A stretch of 58,300 nt of DNA from an uncultured Bacillus sp. (GTDB lineage Bacteria; Bacillota; Bacilli; Bacillales; Cytobacillaceae). Made by a program: the position numbers and the translations under genes. The notes under the pieces were generated by a model. It had not been told where the DNA came from and ran no database searches. It saw nothing but the letters and a program-made list of their open reading frames with translations. Positions 44,358 through 52,851 of the stretch are shown one piece after another (position 1 is the stretch's first letter; every line of letters begins with the position of its first letter). The stretch covers positions 1 through 58,300 of the forward strand of contig CALCRD010000147.1 of the NCBI GenBank assembly GCA_937894355.1, written 5' to 3'.

Positions 44358-45103
44358 TGATTATTTGTAAAACCCCACGCGAAATTGATATTATGCGTGA
44401 AGCAGGACGTATCGTAGCACTCACTCATATTGAATTAAAAAAGCATATTCGTCCGGGTATTACAACAAAACAACTGGATGTTATTGCCGAGCAGTTTATC
44501 CGTAAGCAGGGTGCAATTCCATCTTTTAAAGGGTATAATGGTTTTCGTGGCAGCATCTGTGCTTCTGTTAACAATGAACTCGTTCACGGAATTCCTGGTA
44601 ATCGTGTTTTAAACGATGGTGATATCATTAGTATTGACATTGGTGCTAAATACAATGGTTATCATGGAGATTCAGCTTGGACATATCCTGTAGGCGAAAT
44701 TGATGAGAACACGAAGCTTCTATTAGAAGTTACCGAAGAGTCTCTCTATCTCGGCTTAAAGGAAGCTAAGCCTGGTGAGCGTCTTTCAAACGTCTCTCAT
44801 GCGATTCAAACGTATGTAGAAGCAAACGGCTTTTCCATTGTGCGCGAGTATGTTGGCCATGGAGTAGGGCAAGACTTACATGAGGATCCCCAAATTCCTC
44901 ACTATGGTCCACCTAACAAAGGTCCGCGTTTAAAGCCTGGCATGGTACTGGCAATTGAACCGATGGTGAATGCTGGAAGTCGATATGTAAAAACGTTAGC
45001 TGATGACTGGACTGTTGTGACAGTTGACGGAAAAATGTGTGCTCATTTTGAGCATACCATTGCTATCACTGAAACAGGTTATGAAATACTAACCAAAGCA
45101 TAG
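44357..45103 (+). CDS. map: Methionine aminopeptidase type I
   Basis: This 248-residue metalloenzyme removes the initiator methionine. Metal ligands are seen as D in ISIDIGAKYNGYHGD, H in GHGVGQDLHEDP and E in LAIEPMVNAG and HFEHTIAIT. It is coupled to adk by a one-base overlap. Confidence 0.98.
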   Translation: MIICKTPREIDIMREAGRIVALTHIELKKHIRPGITTKQLDVIAEQFIRKQGAIPSFKGYNGFRGSICASVNNELVHGIPGNRVLNDGDIISIDIGAKYNGYHGDSAWTYPVGEIDENTKLLLEVTEESLYLGLKEAKPGERLSNVSHAIQTYVEANGFSIVREYVGHGVGQDLHEDPQIPHYGPPNKGPRLKPGMVLAIEPMVNAGSRYVKTLADDWTVVTVDGKMCAHFEHTIAITETGYEILTKA

Positions 45104-45204
45104 CAATTGAGTTCAAATTAATCTTAGTACAAACGGATAATTCCGTCTTGCTACTGGCTGAGTTTGCCAATGAAATACGTTTTGAAAAGAAGGGAGACAG
45201 TTCG
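45104..45204 (+). pseudogene. possible remnant of the KOW-domain gene between map and infA
   Basis: In other bacilli a small KOW-domain (L14e-like) gene lies between map and infA. Here there is no intact gene. An open frame in phase with infA reads TDNSVLLLAEFANEIRFEKK then GDSS, which resembles, from memory, the C-terminal end of that family (TNGKLRFA-AKF-NE-...KKGD). This is an inference from a short match and could be chance. Confidence 0.3.
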
Positions 45205-45423
45205 ATGGCGAAAGACGATGTAATTGAGGTAGAAGGTACAGTTGTTGAAACTTTGCCAAATGCCATGTTTAAGGTAGAATTAGAAAATGGTCATAATGTG
45301 TTAGCTCACGTTTCTGGTAAAATTCGTATGCACTTCATCAGAATCTTACCAGGTGATAAAGTAACAGTTGAACTTTCACCATATGACTTAACTCGTGGAA
45401 GAATAACGTATCGTTTTAAATAG
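45205..45423 (+). CDS. infA: Translation initiation factor IF-1
   Basis: This 72-residue OB-fold protein binds the ribosomal A site during initiation. It starts MAKDDVIEVEGTVVETLPNA and ends TRGRITYRFK. The ATG at 45205 follows AAGGGAGA; upstream in-frame codons belong to the possible remnant. Confidence 0.98.
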   Translation: MAKDDVIEVEGTVVETLPNAMFKVELENGHNVLAHVSGKIRMHFIRILPGDKVTVELSPYDLTRGRITYRFK

Positions 45424-45459
45424 TCCATTGCACTCCGTACTATCAAGGAGGTTAGAATA

Positions 45460-45573
45460 ATGAAAGTTAGACCATCGGTAAAGCCAATCTGTGAAAAGTG
45501 TAAAGTTATTCGCAGAAATGGAAAAGTAATGGTTATCTGCGAAAACCCTAAACACAAACAAAAACAAGGTTAA
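45460..45573 (+). CDS. rpmJ: Ribosomal protein L36, zinc-binding type
   Basis: This 37-residue protein starts MKVRPSVKPICEKC and carries the zinc ligands C11, C14, C27 and H32. A good AAGGAGG site precedes it. With L33 and S14 in this window, all three are the zinc-binding forms. Confidence 0.97.
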   Translation: MKVRPSVKPICEKCKVIRRNGKVMVICENPKHKQKQG

Positions 45574-45596
45574 TAAAGAAGGAGGTGCGCATATTT

Positions 45597-45962
45597 ATGG
45601 CACGTATTGCTGGTGTAGATGTTCCACGCGAAAAGCGTGTAGTAATCTCATTAACTTATATTTTCGGTATTGGAAGACCAACTGCTGAAAAAGTTCTTGC
45701 TGAAGCTGGTGTTTCTGAAGACACACGCGTTCGCGATCTTACTGAAGAAGAACTTAATAAAATCCGTGAAGCAATTGATAAATTAAAAGTTGAAGGTGAC
45801 CTTCGTCGTGAAGTTTCCCTTAACATTAAACGTCTAATGGAAATCGGATCTTATCGCGGTCTTCGTCATCGTCGTGGATTACCTGTTCGTGGTCAAAACA
45901 CAAAAAATAATGCTCGTACACGTAAAGGTCCTCGTAAGACTGTTGCGAACAAGAAAAAATAG
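45597..45962 (+). CDS. rpsM: Ribosomal protein S13
   Basis: This 121-residue protein of the small-subunit head contacts L5 and P-site tRNA. It starts MARIAGVDVPREKRVVISL and ends with RGQNTKNNARTRKGPRK. The ATG at 45597 follows AAGGAGGTG; an ATG at 45585 lies within that site. Confidence 0.97.
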   Translation: MARIAGVDVPREKRVVISLTYIFGIGRPTAEKVLAEAGVSEDTRVRDLTEEELNKIREAIDKLKVEGDLRREVSLNIKRLMEIGSYRGLRHRRGLPVRGQNTKNNARTRKGPRKTVANKKK

Positions 45963-45986
45963 TTAGTAAAGGAGGTACTCATTTAA

Positions 45987-46376
45987 ATGGCTCGTAAAAC
46001 AAATACACGCAAACGCCGTGTCAAAAAGAATATTGAAACTGGTATTGCTCATATTCGTTCAACTTTCAACAATACAATCGTTACAATCACTGATTCTCAT
46101 GGGAATGCAATTTCATGGTCTAGTGCAGGTGCGCTTGGATTTAAAGGTTCTCGTAAATCAACACCTTTCGCAGCTCAGATGGCAGCTGAAACTGCTGCAA
46201 AAACATCAATGGAACATGGTATGAAAACTCTAGAAGTAACAGTTAAAGGACCGGGTGCAGGTCGTGAAGCTGCAATCCGTGCTCTTCAAGCTGCTGGTCT
46301 TGAAGTTACCTCTATCAGAGACGTAACTCCAGTTCCACATAACGGTTGCCGTCCACCAAAACGCCGCCGCGTATAA
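45987..46376 (+). CDS. rpsK: Ribosomal protein S11
   Basis: This 129-residue platform protein has AHIRSTFNNTIVTITD near the start and ends with VTPVPHNGCRPPKRRRV. It is 24 bases after rpsM. Confidence 0.98.
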   Translation: MARKTNTRKRRVKKNIETGIAHIRSTFNNTIVTITDSHGNAISWSSAGALGFKGSRKSTPFAAQMAAETAAKTSMEHGMKTLEVTVKGPGAGREAAIRALQAAGLEVTSIRDVTPVPHNGCRPPKRRRV

Positions 46377-46378
46377 TT

Positions 46379-46445
46379 TTTCTGTATAGAATTTGTATCT
46401 CTGTCTATAATGGGATATGATACTAATTTTTTATTCATACAGAAA
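46379..46445 (+). promoter_or_regulatory. long-range stem in the rpoA leader
   Basis: TTTCTGTAT (46379-46387) and ATACAGAAA (46437-46445) pair perfectly over nine bases and enclose a TATAAT (46406-46411) that lacks a good -35. The function is unknown; it could be a leader structure or part of a weak internal promoter region. Confidence 0.4.
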
Positions 46446-46545
46446 TCTAAATCCAGTTGTTGTGCACAATCGGGAACGTATGCAGGGGGAATTTCGGTTA
46501 AAATATTTAGCCGGGGTTTCGACGTTTTGAAGGAGGGTATATTTG

Positions 46546-47490
46546 ATGATCGAAATAGAAAAACCAAAAATCGAAACGGTTGAGATCAACGATGATGCCA
46601 AATACGGAAAGTTCGTCGTAGAACCACTTGAGCGTGGATATGGAACAACTTTGGGTAACTCCTTACGTCGTATCCTATTATCCTCACTCCCAGGTGCTGC
46701 TGTAACGTCAATTCAAATTGATGGGGTACTTCATGAATTCTCAACAATCGAAGGCGTCGTTGAAGATGTATCATCTATTATTCTTAACATTAAGAAATTA
46801 GCATTAAAAATCTATTCTGATGAAGAGAAGACGCTTGAAATTGATGTCAATGGTGAAGGTGTTGTAACAGCTGCTAAAGTTACCCATGATAGTGATGTAG
46901 AGATTTTAAATCCAGATCTTCACATTGCCACTCTTGGTACAAACGGTCATTTACGGATGCGCTTAACAGCTAAACGTGGCCGTGGTTATACACCCGCTGA
47001 TCAAAACAAAAGAGAAGACCAACCTATTGGTGTAGTACCTATTGACTCCATTTATACTCCAGTATCCCGTGTTTCCTACCAAGTAGAAAATACTCGTGTT
47101 GGACAAATGACTAACTATGATAAGTTAACATTTGATGTTTGGACAGATGGAAGTACTGGTCCAAAAGAGGCAATTGCCTTAGGTGCGAAAATTTTAAATG
47201 AGCATTTGAATATCTTTGTTGGTTTAACTGATGAAGCTCAAAATGCTGAAATTATGGTAGAAAAAGAAGAAGATCAAAAAGAAAAAGTTTTGGAAATGAC
47301 AATTGAAGAACTAGATCTTTCTGTTCGTTCTTATAACTGCCTAAAGCGTGCTGGAATCAATACCGTTCAAGAGTTAGCAAACAAAACGGAAGAAGATATG
47401 ATGAAAGTACGTAACTTAGGAAGAAAGTCTCTTGAAGAAGTTAAAGCCAAACTAGAAGAACTAGGATTAGGCTTACGTAAAGATGACTAA
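46546..47490 (+). CDS. rpoA: RpoA, RNA polymerase alpha subunit
   Basis: This 314-residue subunit has the N-terminal assembly domain (about 1-230, with RGYGTTLGNSLRRILLSSLPG) and the C-terminal DNA- and activator-binding domain (about 245-314, LDLSVRSYNCLKRAGI). The ATG at 46546 follows AAGGAGG; a TTG codon immediately before is not needed. Confidence 0.98.
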   Translation: MIEIEKPKIETVEINDDAKYGKFVVEPLERGYGTTLGNSLRRILLSSLPGAAVTSIQIDGVLHEFSTIEGVVEDVSSIILNIKKLALKIYSDEEKTLEIDVNGEGVVTAAKVTHDSDVEILNPDLHIATLGTNGHLRMRLTAKRGRGYTPADQNKREDQPIGVVPIDSIYTPVSRVSYQVENTRVGQMTNYDKLTFDVWTDGSTGPKEAIALGAKILNEHLNIFVGLTDEAQNAEIMVEKEEDQKEKVLEMTIEELDLSVRSYNCLKRAGINTVQELANKTEEDMMKVRNLGRKSLEEVKAKLEELGLGLRKDD

Positions 47491-47571
47491 CTAGTTAACT
47501 AAGGTTAGCTAGGTATTTTTCTGTTACCTTTTAGATAGAGATAAAGATTTCAACAAAGGAGGGAAACTTTC

Positions 47572-47934
47572 ATGGCATACAGAAAGTTAGGACGTACAAG
47601 CGCTCAACGTAAAGCAATGTTAAGAGACTTAACTACAGACCTAATCATTAATGAGCGTATTGAAACAACTGAAACTCGTGCGAAAGAACTTCGTTCAACA
47701 GTTGAAAAAATGATCACTCTTGGAAAGCGTGGAGACTTACACGCTCGTCGTCAAGCTGCTTCATACATTCGTAATGAAATTGCAAATGCTGAAACAAACC
47801 AAGATGCGCTTCAAAAACTTTTCGCTGATATAGCTCCTCGTTATGAAGAGCGCCAAGGTGGATATACTCGTATTATGAAACTTGGACCGCGTCGTGGTGA
47901 CGGTGCACCAATGGTCATCATCGAGTTAGTTTAA
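47572..47934 (+). CDS. rplQ: Ribosomal protein L17
   Basis: This 120-residue protein near the tunnel exit starts MAYRKLGRTSAQRKAMLRDL and ends GDGAPMVIIELV. It is the last gene of the S10-spc-alpha cluster and is followed by a terminator. Confidence 0.98.
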   Translation: MAYRKLGRTSAQRKAMLRDLTTDLIINERIETTETRAKELRSTVEKMITLGKRGDLHARRQAASYIRNEIANAETNQDALQKLFADIAPRYEERQGGYTRIMKLGPRRGDGAPMVIIELV

Positions 47935-47952
47935 TATCCTGTTACACACAAC

Positions 47953-47999
47953 AAGGGCGAGGACAGTTTAAGATACAAACTTGTTCTTTGCCCTTTTTC
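47953..47999 (+). terminator. terminator of the ribosomal cluster
   Basis: AAGGGC-AGGACA and TGTTCTTT-GCCCTT form a long stem, followed by a T tract, 19 bases after rplQ. Confidence 0.85.
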
Positions 48000-48006
48000 T
48001 CTTAAA

Positions 48007-48043
48007 GGGAATGTATTTTTACTTCTATGCGAATAGCATTCCC
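48007..48043 (+). ncRNA. hairpin with GNRA-type tetraloop, function unknown
   Basis: GGGAATG pairs with CATTCCC, and inside it CTAT-GCGA-ATAG forms a four-base-pair stem with a GCGA loop; the two stems stack on the 3' side with an eleven-base bulge on the 5' side. It is the first of three structured segments in the 490-base gene-free stretch. No RNA family was recognised. Confidence 0.4.
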
Positions 48044-48144
48044 ATGAACCAAGCCAAAAATGAGCGTTATGATGAGCATAAAGATAGATGGAAATATCTA
48101 TAAAAAAAAGTGAACCGAGCGAGAATTTGTTCTACTGGAGGATA

Positions 48145-48214
48145 GGTCCTTTACTCATAAGCAAAATTTCTTAAGACTACCATCTTGATTCAAGTTTGTT
48201 TAGGGTAAAGGGTC
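48145..48214 (+). ncRNA. long twelve-base-pair stem, function unknown
   Basis: Bases 48145-48156 (GGTCCTTTACTC) pair with 48203-48214 over twelve uninterrupted positions, three of them G-U. The enclosed 46 bases contain the palindrome CTTGATTCAAG. The segment lies between the hairpin at 48007 and the three-way junction at 48249. Confidence 0.45.
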
Positions 48215-48245
48215 CGATGAACCCCCCGCTTTTCTTTATGTCTTG

Positions 48246-48350
48246 TCTAGCTCAAGCACCTCTTTCTTCTAGTGTTCCATAAATGGAGCGTAGAATACGA
48301 AACAGTCATCGTTGATTGTCTTTGTATGGGAAGAGGTGCAGGCTTTTTTT
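48246..48350 (+). ncRNA. three-way-junction RNA ending in a U tract, probably a divergent dispersed repeat
   Basis: A closing helix of twelve pairs (48256-48267 with 48328-48339) holds two hairpins. One runs 48267-48295 (TTCTA-TGTTCCA, loop TAAA, TGGAGCG-TAGAA). The other runs 48295-48327 (ATACGAA-ACAGTCA, loop TCGT, TGATTGT-TTTGTAT, one bulge). Seven T residues follow. Almost every base is paired, with several G-U pairs. The edges, CTTGTCTAGCTC and GCTTTTTTTG, resemble from memory a GTCTAGCTCCAGCGCC-type repeat common in Bacillaceae. It could end transcription before ecfA1 or be a small RNA. Confidence 0.55.
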
Positions 48351-48424
48351 GTTTCCATTACATTTTGCCATAATAGATAAATAAACAATTAAAAGTGTTG
48401 TTTTAGAGGTGTGGGGGGACTATC

Positions 48425-49264
48425 ATGAGCATGCCACTTGTAGTTTTGGAAAATATTAGTTTTCATTATGATACCCAGGAAAGTCCCGCCTTAAATGATG
48501 TATCTTTTGAGGTGTTTGAAGGGGAATGGCTAGCCATTGTTGGTCATAACGGTTCCGGGAAATCGACACTTGCTAAAATATTAAATGGTTTACAGTTTTC
48601 GCAAAAGGGAAAAGTAACTGTTTGTGGTTTTGAACTAAATGAGGACACAGTTTGGGATGTCCGGAGGCAAATTGGGATGGTGTTTCAAAACCCTGATAAT
48701 CAGTTTGTCGGTACAACTGTTGAAGATGATGTGGCTTTTGGTTTAGAAAATATCGGGATTTCTCGGGAAGTTATGCTTGAACGGATTCCAGACTCGTTGA
48801 AAAAAGTAGAAATGTATCAGTTTCTTGATCAAGAGCCGCACCATCTTTCCGGAGGACAGAAGCAGCGAGTTGCCATTGCCGGCGTTCTTGCACTTCAACC
48901 AGCGATCATCATTTTGGACGAGGCGACATCTATGCTAGATCCAAGAGGTCGAGAAGAAGTCTTAAATATTGTCAGAGAACTAAAGACAAGCCGGAACATT
49001 ACGGTCATTTCGATTACCCATGATTTAGAAGAAGCAGCAAGAGCCGATCGGATCATCGTTATGAATAAGGGTGAATTGTATAGGCAAGGAACTCCAAAGG
49101 AAATATTTGAATTAGATGATGAGTTAATTGCGCTAGGACTAGATATTCCTTTTCCGGTTAAAGTGAGTAAAGCTCTTCATGAAAAGGGTTTTTCGCTGTC
49201 TAGACACTTTTTATCTGAAGAAGAGTTGGTGAAGGAATTATGGACATCTTACTGCAACAAGTAG
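48425..49264 (+). CDS. ecfA1: EcfA1, energy-coupling factor transporter ATPase
   Basis: This 279-residue ABC ATPase powers vitamin and metal uptake by group II ECF transporters, which share one energising module among several S components encoded elsewhere. Walker A GHNGSGKST is near residue 38, the signature LSGGQKQRVAIA follows, and the Walker B region reads IIILDEATSMLD. The 3' end overlaps ecfA2 by 25 bases. Confidence 0.97.
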   Translation: MSMPLVVLENISFHYDTQESPALNDVSFEVFEGEWLAIVGHNGSGKSTLAKILNGLQFSQKGKVTVCGFELNEDTVWDVRRQIGMVFQNPDNQFVGTTVEDDVAFGLENIGISREVMLERIPDSLKKVEMYQFLDQEPHHLSGGQKQRVAIAGVLALQPAIIILDEATSMLDPRGREEVLNIVRELKTSRNITVISITHDLEEAARADRIIVMNKGELYRQGTPKEIFELDDELIALGLDIPFPVKVSKALHEKGFSLSRHFLSEEELVKELWTSYCNK

Positions 49265-50112
49265 AACATCGCTATCAGCAGGGGACACCTTTTGAACGGC
49301 TTGCTATTCAAAACGTATCGTTTTCTATTCCCACTGGTTCTTATTTGGCTATTATTGGTCATACAGGTTCGGGAAAGTCGACCGTACTTCAGCATCTTAA
49401 TGCTTTGTTGCGTCCGACTAAAGGACAAATAGTCATTGGTGACCGGACTATTAATGCTGATAAGAAGAAGGAAAAAAACTTAAAAGCAATTCGTCAAAAG
49501 GTCGGAATTGTGTTTCAGTTTCCAGAACACCAGTTGTTTGAAGAAACAGTAGAAAAAGATATATGCTTTGGACCGATGAATTTCGGAGTGACAGAATCAG
49601 AGGCAAAGATAAGAGCAAAAGTAGCTATTAAGCAAGTCGGTTTGGCTGAAGAAATTTTACAAAAATCTCCGTTTGATTTATCAGGGGGACAAATGCGTCG
49701 AGTGGCCATTGCTGCTGTCCTAGCAATGGAACCGGATGTAATTGTACTAGACGAGCCGACTGCAGGGCTTGATCCGCGGGGACGCAAGGAGATTATGGAG
49801 TTATTTAATCGTCTCCATAAGGAAAGAGGAATGTCGACTATTTTAGTGACTCACAGCATGGAAGATGCTGCACAGTATGCTGATCAAATTATTGTCATGC
49901 ATCATGGTGAGGTTTTTAGTCAAGGGACTCCCGAGGAAATTTTTGCCGATCCTAAAGGTCTCCTTGAGTTAGGCTTGGATGTTCCTGATGTCATTCGCTT
50001 TCAGCAAAGATTTGAGGAACAATTTCAAATAAAGCTAGGAAAACCTTGTTTAACTATGGAACAATTAATAGCTACCATTGCTGCATTCCTTGATAGGAGG
50101 CCAGCAAGATGA
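49240..50112 (+). CDS. ecfA2: EcfA2, energy-coupling factor transporter ATPase
   Basis: This 290-residue second ABC ATPase of the ECF module has Walker A GHTGSGKST, signature LSGGQMRRVAIA and Walker B VIVLDEPTAGLD. It pairs with EcfA1. The overlap with ecfA1 (25 bases) and with ecfT (four bases, ATGA) shows tight coupling. Confidence 0.97.
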   Translation: MDILLQQVEHRYQQGTPFERLAIQNVSFSIPTGSYLAIIGHTGSGKSTVLQHLNALLRPTKGQIVIGDRTINADKKKEKNLKAIRQKVGIVFQFPEHQLFEETVEKDICFGPMNFGVTESEAKIRAKVAIKQVGLAEEILQKSPFDLSGGQMRRVAIAAVLAMEPDVIVLDEPTAGLDPRGRKEIMELFNRLHKERGMSTILVTHSMEDAAQYADQIIVMHHGEVFSQGTPEEIFADPKGLLELGLDVPDVIRFQQRFEEQFQIKLGKPCLTMEQLIATIAAFLDRRPAR

Positions 50113-50906
50113 TGGATAAGATGCTGATTGGCAGATATGTTCCAACGGATTCAATTATTCATCGGATGGATCCTCGTTCGAAACTGCTGTTGATTTTTTT
50201 CTTTGTTATTATTGTGTTTATTGCCAATAATTTAATAACGTACAGCATATTAACCCTCTATACGTTGATTATCGTTTCTTTCTCGAAAATTTCCTTTCGA
50301 TTTTTATACGTTGGGTTAAAACCAGTGCTGTGGCTGATCCTGTTTACCTTTTTGCTCCATTTGTTTTTAACGAAAGATGGTAGGGTATTATTTGAACTTG
50401 GTTGGCTGAAAATTTACCAAGGTGGCTTACAACAAGGGCTGTTTATTTCAATGCGTTTTTTCTTGTTAATTATGATGACATCGCTGTTGACTCTAACAAC
50501 ATCACCGATTGCCATCACTGATGGCTTGGAGACGCTTCTAAATCCATTAAAAAAATTGAAACTCCCGGTTCACGAATTGGCCCTCATGATGTCGATATCT
50601 TTGCGGTTTATTCCAACTCTTATGCAAGAGACCGATAAAATCATGAAAGCCCAAATTGCTAGAGGGGTTGAATTTACTAGTGGTCCAATAAAAGAGCGAG
50701 TACGAGCGATAGTACCTCTTTTGATTCCCTTGTTTATTAGCTCGTTTAAGCGTGCTGAGGACCTTGCAATAGCGATGGAGGCAAGGGGGTATCGGGGTGG
50801 TGAAGGAAGGACGAAGTATCGACTGCTTCAATGGAAAGTAGCTGACACCATGATGTTGGTTATACTTGGTTTTATTTCAGTTGGCTTGTATTTATTTAGA
50901 ACATAA
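50109..50906 (+). CDS. ecfT: EcfT, energy-coupling factor transmembrane subunit
   Basis: This 265-residue membrane protein has about five to six hydrophobic segments and links the two ATPases to S components. The coupling helix motifs appear as ARGVEFTSG and AMEARGYRGGEGRT (Ala-Arg-Gly type). It starts MMDKMLIGRYVPTDSIIHRMDPRSK. Confidence 0.97.
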   Translation: MMDKMLIGRYVPTDSIIHRMDPRSKLLLIFFFVIIVFIANNLITYSILTLYTLIIVSFSKISFRFLYVGLKPVLWLILFTFLLHLFLTKDGRVLFELGWLKIYQGGLQQGLFISMRFFLLIMMTSLLTLTTSPIAITDGLETLLNPLKKLKLPVHELALMMSISLRFIPTLMQETDKIMKAQIARGVEFTSGPIKERVRAIVPLLIPLFISSFKRAEDLAIAMEARGYRGGEGRTKYRLLQWKVADTMMLVILGFISVGLYLFRT

Positions 50907-50912
50907 TGGGGT

Positions 50913-51656
50913 ATGGGGATGCAACGATATAAATGTAAAATTGCTTATGTCGGTACAGGTTATTCTGGATATCAAGTTCAGCCAAATGGGCGGACGATTC
51001 AAAGTGAAATTGAATTTGCTTTGGCTAAGCTTCATAAAGGTGTACCTATACGAATATCCTCCTCAGGAAGAACAGATGCTGGGGTACATGCTAAAGGCCA
51101 GGTTATTCATTTTGATTCGGAGCTTAGTATTCCAGAGAGCAAATGGACTGTTGCTTTAAATTCGCTACTTCCAGAAGATATCGCTGTATTAGAGGTTGAA
51201 TGTGTATCAGCTGATTTTCATTCAAGGTATGATGCTATTGGTAAGGAATATCGTTATTTTTTACTGCAATCAGCCATTCGGGATCCGTTCATGCGAAACT
51301 ATGCTTATCAATTTCCTTATGACTTGAATTTTTCAGACATGGAGACTGCCGCTAAGCTGTTGATAGGGACTCATAATTTTACTAGTTTCTGTTCAGCAAA
51401 GACCGAAGTAATCGATCGGGTAAGAACTCTCCAAGAAATTGAAATTTTTAGAGAAAATGGATTGATTGTTTTTCGGTTTATTGGAAATGGTTTTTTGTAT
51501 AATATGGTAAGAATTTTGGTGGGGACTCTGCTTGAGGTCGGGACTGGAAAGCGTGATCCTAGGTCAATTCCAGCGGTATTAGCGAGCGAGGACCGAGCAG
51601 CAGCGGGGAAGACTGCTCCGCCACAGGGGCTTTATTTATGGAGTGTATTTTATTAA
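50913..51656 (+). CDS. truA: TruA, tRNA pseudouridine(38-40) synthase
   Basis: This 247-residue enzyme modifies the tRNA anticodon arm. The catalytic aspartate is in SSSGRTDAGVHAKGQVIHF. The C-terminal FIGNGFLYNMVRILVGTLLEVG block is intact. ATG at 50913 is six bases after ecfT; a second ATG at 50919 could also serve. Confidence 0.96.
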   Translation: MGMQRYKCKIAYVGTGYSGYQVQPNGRTIQSEIEFALAKLHKGVPIRISSSGRTDAGVHAKGQVIHFDSELSIPESKWTVALNSLLPEDIAVLEVECVSADFHSRYDAIGKEYRYFLLQSAIRDPFMRNYAYQFPYDLNFSDMETAAKLLIGTHNFTSFCSAKTEVIDRVRTLQEIEIFRENGLIVFRFIGNGFLYNMVRILVGTLLEVGTGKRDPRSIPAVLASEDRAAAGKTAPPQGLYLWSVFY

Positions 51657-51714
51657 CATAACTTTTGATGTGATTGAGCCCAGAATTTTTTTATTAAGGC
51701 AACTAATCCTGGTG

Positions 51715-51743
51715 TTGACAATTTGCCAACAACGATATATTAT
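51715..51743 (+). promoter_or_regulatory. sigma-A promoter of rplM-rpsI
   Basis: TTGACA (51715-51720) and TATTAT (51738-51743) are 17 bases apart, about 105 bases before rplM. Confidence 0.8.
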
Positions 51744-51754
51744 ATCATATGGTA

Positions 51755-51840
51755 TGTATTTTAACTCCACAATGAGCCCCGGAAGAGCAATTTGTGTCAA
51801 AATATATATGGACAATATCTTTATTTAGATTATTTAGGAG
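51755..51840 (+). promoter_or_regulatory. probable L13 leader
   Basis: The leader between the promoter and rplM contains AACTCCACAATGAGCCCCGG and AGAGCAATTTGTG, resembling the L13 leader of bacilli as I remember it. It probably mediates feedback by L13. The fold was not worked out in detail. Confidence 0.5.
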
Positions 51841-51848
51841 GGAAATTC

Positions 51849-52286
51849 ATGCGTACAACGTTTATGGCTAATTCAAACAATATTGAACGTAAATGGTACG
51901 TAGTTGATGCAGAAGGACAGACTCTAGGTCGTCTTGCTACTGAAGTTGCATCAATTCTACGTGGTAAAAATAAACCAACTTTCACACCCCATGTTGATAC
52001 TGGTGATCATGTTATCATCATTAATGCTTCTAAGATTGAGTTAACTGGGAAAAAGTTAACTGATAAAATTTACTACCGTCACACTAACCACCCAGGTGGA
52101 TTGAAACAAAGAACAGCGCTTGAAATGCGCACAAACTACCCTGAGAAAATGTTAGAGCTTGCTATCAAAGGTATGCTTCCTAAGAACTCTCTTGGTCGTC
52201 AAACGTTCAAAAAATTACACGTTTATGCTGGCCCAGAACATGAGCAGCAAGCACAAAAACCAGAAGTTTACACACTTCGCGGATAA
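51849..52286 (+). CDS. rplM: Ribosomal protein L13
   Basis: This 145-residue early assembly protein starts MRTTFMANSNNIERKWYVVD and has IYYRHTNHPGGLKQ. The start at 51849 follows TTAGGAGGG; a longer frame from 51792 would include leader sequence. Confidence 0.97.
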   Translation: MRTTFMANSNNIERKWYVVDAEGQTLGRLATEVASILRGKNKPTFTPHVDTGDHVIIINASKIELTGKKLTDKIYYRHTNHPGGLKQRTALEMRTNYPEKMLELAIKGMLPKNSLGRQTFKKLHVYAGPEHEQQAQKPEVYTLRG

Positions 52287-52307
52287 TTTTAAGAGGAGGT
52301 TATTAAC

Positions 52308-52700
52308 TTGGCACAAGTTCAATATATTGGTACTGGTCGTCGTAAAAGCTCCGTTGCACGTGTACGTTTAGTTCCAGGTAACGGAAATATCACGGTTAAC
52401 GATCGTGAAATCACAAACTATATCCCATTTGAAGCATTACGTGAAGTGGTTAAACAACCACTAGTAGCTACTGAAACTCTTGGCAGCTATGATATTCTTG
52501 TAAATGTTAAAGGTGGAGGTTACACTGGACAAGCTGGCGCAATCCGTCACGGTATCGCTCGTGCGTTACTTCAAGCTGATCCAGAATTCCGTCCAACTTT
52601 AAAACGTGCAGGATTATTAACTCGTGATGCACGTATGAAAGAACGTAAAAAATACGGACTTAAAGGTGCTCGTAAAGCTCCTCAGTTCTCAAAACGTTAA
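52308..52700 (+). CDS. rpsI: Ribosomal protein S9
   Basis: This 130-residue protein has a C-terminal tail that reaches P-site tRNA and ends RKAPQFSKR. TTG start at 52308 after AGAGGAGG gives MAQVQYIGTGRRKSSVARVR. It forms a two-gene unit with rplM. Confidence 0.97.
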   Translation: MAQVQYIGTGRRKSSVARVRLVPGNGNITVNDREITNYIPFEALREVVKQPLVATETLGSYDILVNVKGGGYTGQAGAIRHGIARALLQADPEFRPTLKRAGLLTRDARMKERKKYGLKGARKAPQFSKR

Positions 52701-52717
52701 TACTTTGCTTAAAATCA

Positions 52718-52745
52718 AACTCCAGCCTTGTGCTGGAGTTTTTTT
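52718..52745 (+). terminator. terminator after rpsI
   Basis: AACTCCAGC and GCTGGAGTT form nine perfect pairs around CTTGT, followed by T residues. Confidence 0.93.
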
Positions 52746-52851
52746 GTACAATCCATAATTAACCAATAAAATTGGAAATGGAAAGCAGTAGGAATATTGT
52801 ATTTCTCCCGTTAGAAGGTATAACAATACCTTTAAAGGGGTGCAAAAAAGA

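Noticed and set aside
48063..48113. A 17-codon frame starting ATGAGCGTTATG after the rplQ terminator.
   Set aside because: It has no ribosome binding site, is very short and lies in a region dominated by RNA structure.
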